Shown piece by piece: positions 60,217-64,000 of a stretch of DNA of 64,000 nucleotides. The translations under genes were made by a program, and so were the position numbers. Source of the stretch: Amycolatopsis tolypomycina. GTDB taxonomy: Bacteria; Actinomycetota; Actinomycetes; Mycobacteriales; Pseudonocardiaceae. The stretch lies in contig NZ_FNSO01000004.1 in assembly GCF_900105945.1 (NCBI RefSeq), positions 4,650,001-4,714,000 on the forward strand, read 5' to 3'. Under the pieces are notes generated by a model, which saw only the letters and a program-made list of their open reading frames with translations, ran no database searches and had not been told where the DNA came from. The stretch's first letter is position 1. Every line of letters starts with the position of its first letter.

Positions 60217-60254
60217 CGTGAGGGGAACGGCCCGCGACGGCCGTTCCCCTCACG
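60217..60254. terminator. Second, longer hairpin between convergent genes
   Basis: Sixteen-base arms at 60217-60232 and 60239-60254 are perfect reverse complements (core GTGAGGGGAACGGCC) around a 6-base loop. The right arm contains the stop codon of the MprF-like gene, so it probably terminates transcripts from the minus strand and blocks read-through from the plus strand. Confidence 0.65.
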
Positions 60255-62736
60255 CGCGTGTAATCATCTTCGCCGCAAGCCGGAAGCCTTCCTGCACCTT
60301 CACCTGCGGCAAATACGCACGCCCGACCGCATTCGCGATCCGCGGCAGCGCGGCCGCGTCCGGGTAGGCCATGTACATCGGCCGGTAGCTCGGCTGGAAC
60401 TTCGCCTTGAACGCGAACAGCGAACGGAACCCGTACACCGGCTCCAGCACCTGCCCGGTCATGTCCAGCACCCGCTGCAGCGCGCGCTGGGGCTCCCCGC
60501 GGTCCAGCCGGGCCAGTGGTGCGCCCGACAGGCTGAGGAACCGGATTCCGCCGGTCTTCAGCTCCAGGGCCGCCGAGGCGATCAGGAACTCCATCGAACC
60601 GCGGAAGCCGCCCGCTCGGCGGCGCATGAAGTCGAGCGTGTAGCCGACGACTTCGCCGTTGTCGTAGACCGGCAGCCAGCTGGTGACGCCGTGGACCGTG
60701 CGGTCGGCGTCGATCGCGAGCAGGCACCGTACGCCGTCGCCGGTGAGCTCGCGGAGGCCGCCCAGGGTGAAGCCCATCTCGGGGAGGCCCTTGTCCGCCA
60801 CCCATTCCGCCGAGATCGCGCGGACCTGGTCGGTGATCGCGGGGGGCGCGTCGGCGTAGGTGCACCACTCGGCCGTGATGCCGGCTTTGGCCGCCTTGTT
60901 CAGGGCCGTGCGAACGTCCTGCCACTTCTTGCCGGTGAAGCTCAGCGTGCCGAGTTCGACCACCGTGTCCTCGGCGACCTGCACGGCCGACCAGCCGAGC
61001 GGGCCCACCGCGTCCCGCGTCTCCTCGGTGATGCTGTAGAGGCACGGGGTCCAGCCGTTCTCCTGGCAGAACGCGGCGAACCCGCGCACGGCCGCGGCCG
61101 GCTCGGCGCCGATCGGGTCACCGACGGTCAGGGCGATCGTGGCCACCACGCGGTAGGCGATCACCGTCTCGCCGTCGGGGGTGAACCAGTACTGGTTGCC
61201 GTGCCAGGTCGTCATGTACGACAGGGACGACCCGCCGTACCGCCGCATCAGGTCGCGGGCGTGCGCCGCTTCCGCCGCCGACGTGGACGGCCACGCGCGC
61301 CACGACGCCATCAGCAGGCCCGTGAGCACGATCAGCCAGAACACCACGCCGGTGTACTCGAACAGCAGCGTGCCGACGAACCCGTCCGCCCGGAACTCCG
61401 CCGAGATCAGCCCCAGCAGGTAGCCCGGCGGCAGGAACCGCTTCGGCAGGTCGGCGAGCAGGCCGGCGAACCCCGGTTCGGGCGAGAACTGGTTGCGCAC
61501 CAAGGAGCCGCCGAGGACGTACAGCGCCGACAGCACCCCGATGCTGCCCAATGTGAACTGCCAGAACTTCGTGATCGCGTGCCGGGGCAGCTTCACGGTG
61601 AAGTACCGGCGCGTCACCAGCAGCACGACCGTGACGGCGAGCGGCGCCAGCACGGGCACGCCGTAGGAGAAGGCGATTTCCAGCGCGCCGGCGGCGGGTA
61701 GCCGCGCGGCATCCGCCACGAACCACCCGACGACCGCCGCGTGGCCCACGCTGAACGTCAGCGCCGACCACCAGGCGAACCGCCGCCCGCGCCGCAGTCC
61801 TTCCGCGAGCACGAGCAGCAGCAGCGCCGGGAGCAGCGACATCACCAACGCCGGGAACCGCCCGTAGGACAGCTGGATCAGCATCGTGCGGCACAGGTCC
61901 GCCGCGCCGGACGCGCACGCCGAGGTCACGTCCTCCGCCGCCGGCCGCGCGACCGCCACCACATCCGAGTACCACGACAGCGGGCCGTTCGGGTACGGCG
62001 ACAGCATCGTCACCACCGGCCCGAGCGCCGACGCCGCCACCACGAGCCCGACGAGGACGCGGTTCTCCGCCAGGGTCCGGGGCGTGCGGACCGCGCCGGC
62101 CCGCAGGAACACCGCGCCGATCAGCAGCCCGGCGACGCCGCCGGACAGCCGCAGCAGGTCCTCCAGCCACCCCGAGTACAGCGTGAGCACCAGCACCGAC
62201 AGGACGGTCACCAGCCGGACGCGGCGGCGCCACAACGGCGGCAGCCGGAACGACAGCGCCAGCGCGAGCCCCACCCCGCCGATCGACGGGCCGGCCGCGA
62301 CCGCTCCCCGGAGCGAGTCGAGCCAGGTCGACTGCAGGTCACTGCCGAGCAGGACCACACCCAGCCCCAGGAACACGCCGAGGACGTGGGAGCCGAGGAA
62401 GACCGCGGCCGTGCGCAGGGCACCGAACTCGCGCTCGGCCAGCGTGCCGAACACCAGCAGCAGCACGGTGGTCGCCACATAGCCCGTCAGGTCCATGGCC
62501 CACAGCGCCGACGAGAGCGCCGTCCACACCGGACTGTCGGTGCCGGCGCCGACGCGGGCGAGCACCTCGTCGTTCTGCTCGCCCAGCGCACCGGTCAGCG
62601 CACCGACGGTCCAGAACGCGATGACGAACACGCACGTCAGCGGAGCGGTCCGGATCAGGCGGCCGACCTTCGAATCACCCAATCGTGTACTCATTCCGCT
62701 CGTTTCCCCGGACGGGCCGGTGCTCGTGGTGGTCAT
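60250..62736 (-). CDS. MprF-like membrane protein: rhomboid-like N-terminus fused to DUF2156 aminoacyltransferase domain
   Basis: 828 residues. The N-terminal half has many membrane helices; the first block (VWTALSSALWAMDLTGYVAT, FGTLAEREFGALRTAAVFLG, GGVAGLLIGAVF) resembles rhomboid-like membrane domains in actinobacterial DUF2156 proteins, without the catalytic GxSG serine that I can see. The C-terminal ~300 residues are the DUF2156/lysyl-phosphatidylglycerol synthase C-terminal GNAT pair (YMTTWHGNQYWFTPDGETVI; VVELGTLSFTGKKWQDVRTA; EMGFTLGGLRELTGDGVRCL; SMEFLIASAALELKTGG). It probably transfers an amino acid to phosphatidylglycerol and flips it, lowering surface charge. The ATG overlaps the stop of the upstream esterase gene (ATGA). 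Confidence 0.88.
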   Translation of the reverse strand: MTTTSTGPSGETSGMSTRLGDSKVGRLIRTAPLTCVFVIAFWTVGALTGALGEQNDEVLARVGAGTDSPVWTALSSALWAMDLTGYVATTVLLLVFGTLAEREFGALRTAAVFLGSHVLGVFLGLGVVLLGSDLQSTWLDSLRGAVAAGPSIGGVGLALALSFRLPPLWRRRVRLVTVLSVLVLTLYSGWLEDLLRLSGGVAGLLIGAVFLRAGAVRTPRTLAENRVLVGLVVAASALGPVVTMLSPYPNGPLSWYSDVVAVARPAAEDVTSACASGAADLCRTMLIQLSYGRFPALVMSLLPALLLLVLAEGLRRGRRFAWWSALTFSVGHAAVVGWFVADAARLPAAGALEIAFSYGVPVLAPLAVTVVLLVTRRYFTVKLPRHAITKFWQFTLGSIGVLSALYVLGGSLVRNQFSPEPGFAGLLADLPKRFLPPGYLLGLISAEFRADGFVGTLLFEYTGVVFWLIVLTGLLMASWRAWPSTSAAEAAHARDLMRRYGGSSLSYMTTWHGNQYWFTPDGETVIAYRVVATIALTVGDPIGAEPAAAVRGFAAFCQENGWTPCLYSITEETRDAVGPLGWSAVQVAEDTVVELGTLSFTGKKWQDVRTALNKAAKAGITAEWCTYADAPPAITDQVRAISAEWVADKGLPEMGFTLGGLRELTGDGVRCLLAIDADRTVHGVTSWLPVYDNGEVVGYTLDFMRRRAGGFRGSMEFLIASAALELKTGGIRFLSLSGAPLARLDRGEPQRALQRVLDMTGQVLEPVYGFRSLFAFKAKFQPSYRPMYMAYPDAAALPRIANAVGRAYLPQVKVQEGFRLAAKMITRA

Positions 62737-64000
62737 CGGCTCAGTCCGGTGCGCACGGCGAGCCAGGGCAAGGAGTCGTAGAGGCCCGCACGCCACACGG
62801 TCCAGTCGTGCCCGCCCGGCAGTTCCTTCCACTGCAGGTCCAGGCCGGCCCGGCGACCGGCCTGGAACACCTCGGCCGCCGCCGGGCGGTAGACCGCGTC
62901 GTCACGGCCGGCGACGATCACGCCGGCGGTGTCCGGGAACCGCTGCCGGGCGAAGATGTCCATCGGGTTGACGCGGGTGAACGCCGCCTCGTCGCCGCCG
63001 AACGCGGCCTTGACCGTCGCGGCCCTGCTGCCGAGCGACGGTTCGCGCTGCCCGGTGAGGTCGACGAAGTTCCCGTACACGTCCGGCGCGCGCACGGCGA
63101 GCTGCAGCGCGCACGTGCCGCCCTGCGAAAGCCCCGCGATCGTCCAGGCCTCGCGACGCTCGTCGACCGTCAGCCGCCGCTTGATCCAGGTGGGCACGTC
63201 ACGGGCCAGGTACGTCTCCGACCGGCCCAGCTTCGAGTCCAGGCACAGCGGGTTCGCCATCCGGGCGCCGAGCTGGTCGGCCACCACCGCGATCGGCGCC
63301 AGCCCGTCGTGCGCCCGCGCGAACGCGTCCAGGCGCTCGGCGAGCCGGCCCGCGTCGAACCAGTCACGCGGCGAACCCGGCTGTCCCGCGAGCAGCACCA
63401 GGACCGGCAGCCGCGGCCGGGGGTTCACCGCGTACGCGGGCGGCAGGTAGATCCACGCCGGCCGGGCGCTGAACGCCCCGGGGATCGCCGCTTCCGACAC
63501 CGTGCCCTTCTCCGGCAGGTCCGCGGGCCTCCGCCACACGTCGGCGAGCTTGCCGCCGGCCGGCACTTCGACCACACTCGACGGCGGCCGCGCGGCCGTG
63601 TCGAGGCCGACCCGGTTGTTCGCGAACACCTCGAGCGCCGCGCGCGAGGTGGGGTAGAAGCCGAAGTAGGCGTTCGCGGCCGTGCCCGCGCTCGCCAGCA
63701 CGACCAGCGCCAGCAGGACCCGCCCGGCCCGCCGGTACCACCGGCCGGACCGCAGCCGCGCGACCGCCAGGCAGGCGGCGACCAGCGTCGCGCCCGCCCA
63801 CACCGCCAGGACCGGGGGCAGCGGCTCCGGCCACGGCTTCCACACGTGGTCGACCAGGAAGACCGCCCCGGCCACGACCACCGCGCACGCGAGCACCACG
63901 GCCGGGAGAACCCTGCTCCACCACCGGCGGTCCTTCCGGACCGCCAGGGAGAGCAACGCGACCGCGCCGGCCACGGTGGCGACGACGGGGATCGGCCCGG
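62733..64000 (-). CDS. Membrane-anchored alpha/beta-hydrolase (esterase/Antigen85-like), partial at the right edge
   Basis: At least 420 residues; the frame is open to the window edge, so the true start may be outside. Three or four N-terminal membrane helices (VLPAVVLACAVVVAGAVFLV; PPVLAVWAGATLVAACLAVA; VLLALVVLASAGTAANAYFG) precede a secreted esterase-D/mycolyltransferase-like domain: RPAWIYLPPAYAVNPRPRLP, VLLAGQPGSPRDWFDAG, the nucleophile elbow IAGLSQGGTCAL, GRDDAVY and the His in ELPGGHDWTVWR. Coupling to the MprF-like gene by ATGA suggests a joint role in envelope lipids; actinobacterial pairs of this kind recur, but the substrate is unknown. Confidence 0.87.
   Translation of the reverse strand, partial: GPIPVVATVAGAVALLSLAVRKDRRWWSRVLPAVVLACAVVVAGAVFLVDHVWKPWPEPLPPVLAVWAGATLVAACLAVARLRSGRWYRRAGRVLLALVVLASAGTAANAYFGFYPTSRAALEVFANNRVGLDTAARPPSSVVEVPAGGKLADVWRRPADLPEKGTVSEAAIPGAFSARPAWIYLPPAYAVNPRPRLPVLVLLAGQPGSPRDWFDAGRLAERLDAFARAHDGLAPIAVVADQLGARMANPLCLDSKLGRSETYLARDVPTWIKRRLTVDERREAWTIAGLSQGGTCALQLAVRAPDVYGNFVDLTGQREPSLGSRAATVKAAFGGDEAAFTRVNPMDIFARQRFPDTAGVIVAGRDDAVYRPAAAEVFQAGRRAGLDLQWKELPGGHDWTVWRAGLYDSLPWLAVRTGLSR

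Noticed and set aside
1..64000. tRNA, rRNA, transposase, integrase or phage genes
   Set aside because: None could be supported by reading either strand; the toxin and pectin regions show no flanking att-like repeats or IS ends.

Overview
The window is very GC-rich actinobacterial DNA. Codon third positions are almost all G or C, GTG and TTG starts are common, coupled genes often overlap by 4 bp, and many genes encode secreted proteins. The gene mix (TetR/LacI/NarL regulators, spore-associated-protein-like and DUF1996 proteins, plant-polysaccharide hydrolases, Rhs and polymorphic toxins) and an intergenic element built on CCCAATGTGGC units point to a Pseudonocardiales soil actinomycete, most likely Amycolatopsis. 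This is inference; no rRNA gene is present.

Layout. 1-5740: a TetR gene (cut by the left edge) is divergent from a coupled operon of two alpha/beta hydrolases, a class A flavin monooxygenase, an amidohydrolase and a second TetR, a catabolic or detoxification cassette with a palindromic operator over its first start codon. 5917-9755: a secreted DUF1996 protein, a Spo0M-like protein and a secreted vanadium-haloperoxidase-like protein. 9869-21764: two very large toxin-type genes on the minus strand, each followed by a small overlapping gene that could be its immunity partner. One is a 1413-residue polymorphic-toxin-like protein; the other is a 2223-residue Rhs/YD protein with an embedded lytic-transglycosylase-like domain. 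22008-26577: a ketopantoate-reductase-like enzyme, a penicillin-acylase-family Ntn hydrolase, an EthD-like protein and a hypothetical protein. 26663-34667: a rhamnogalacturonan/pectin cluster on the minus strand (GH43-like, PL9-like, two SGNH acetylesterases, GH2) with AAGCGCTT-type LacI operators and a LacI gene that is internally deleted and frameshifted. 34801-37419: a truncated lipoprotein remnant and a complete NitT/TauT-type ABC transporter. 37521-45038: a SapA-like protein, then a block in which an M15-like peptidase and a nuclease-like protein flank two tandem secreted PKD-type paralogues. 45131-50214: a secreted jelly-roll protein, a CBM2-CE2 esterase under a CebR-type operator, and a GH2-CBM13 enzyme. 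50597-51534: a remnant of a sensor kinase coupled to an intact NarL regulator. 51483-56119: a five-gene poly-gamma-glutamate-type operon with pgsB and pgsC but no recognisable pgsA. 56304-64000: a multi-pass membrane protein, a two-component system, a DUF2076 protein, an MprF-like DUF2156 protein and a membrane esterase cut by the right edge.

The most unusual signal is a shared N-terminal signature, LQ-x-x-AGN-x-A-x-x-x-L-(L/V), in three otherwise unrelated proteins without signal peptides (10275-14516, 38098-39579 and 42990-45038). With the starts chosen from ribosome-binding and promoter signals, it falls at residues 31-44 in two of them and 43-56 in the third. From memory, similar signatures precede DUF4157 (eCIS core) in actinobacterial proteins linked to extracellular contractile injection systems, so these may be cargo effectors addressed by a common leader. 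A second theme is gene decay by internal deletion (LacI, sensor kinase, lipoprotein remnant) beside intact operators and partner genes.
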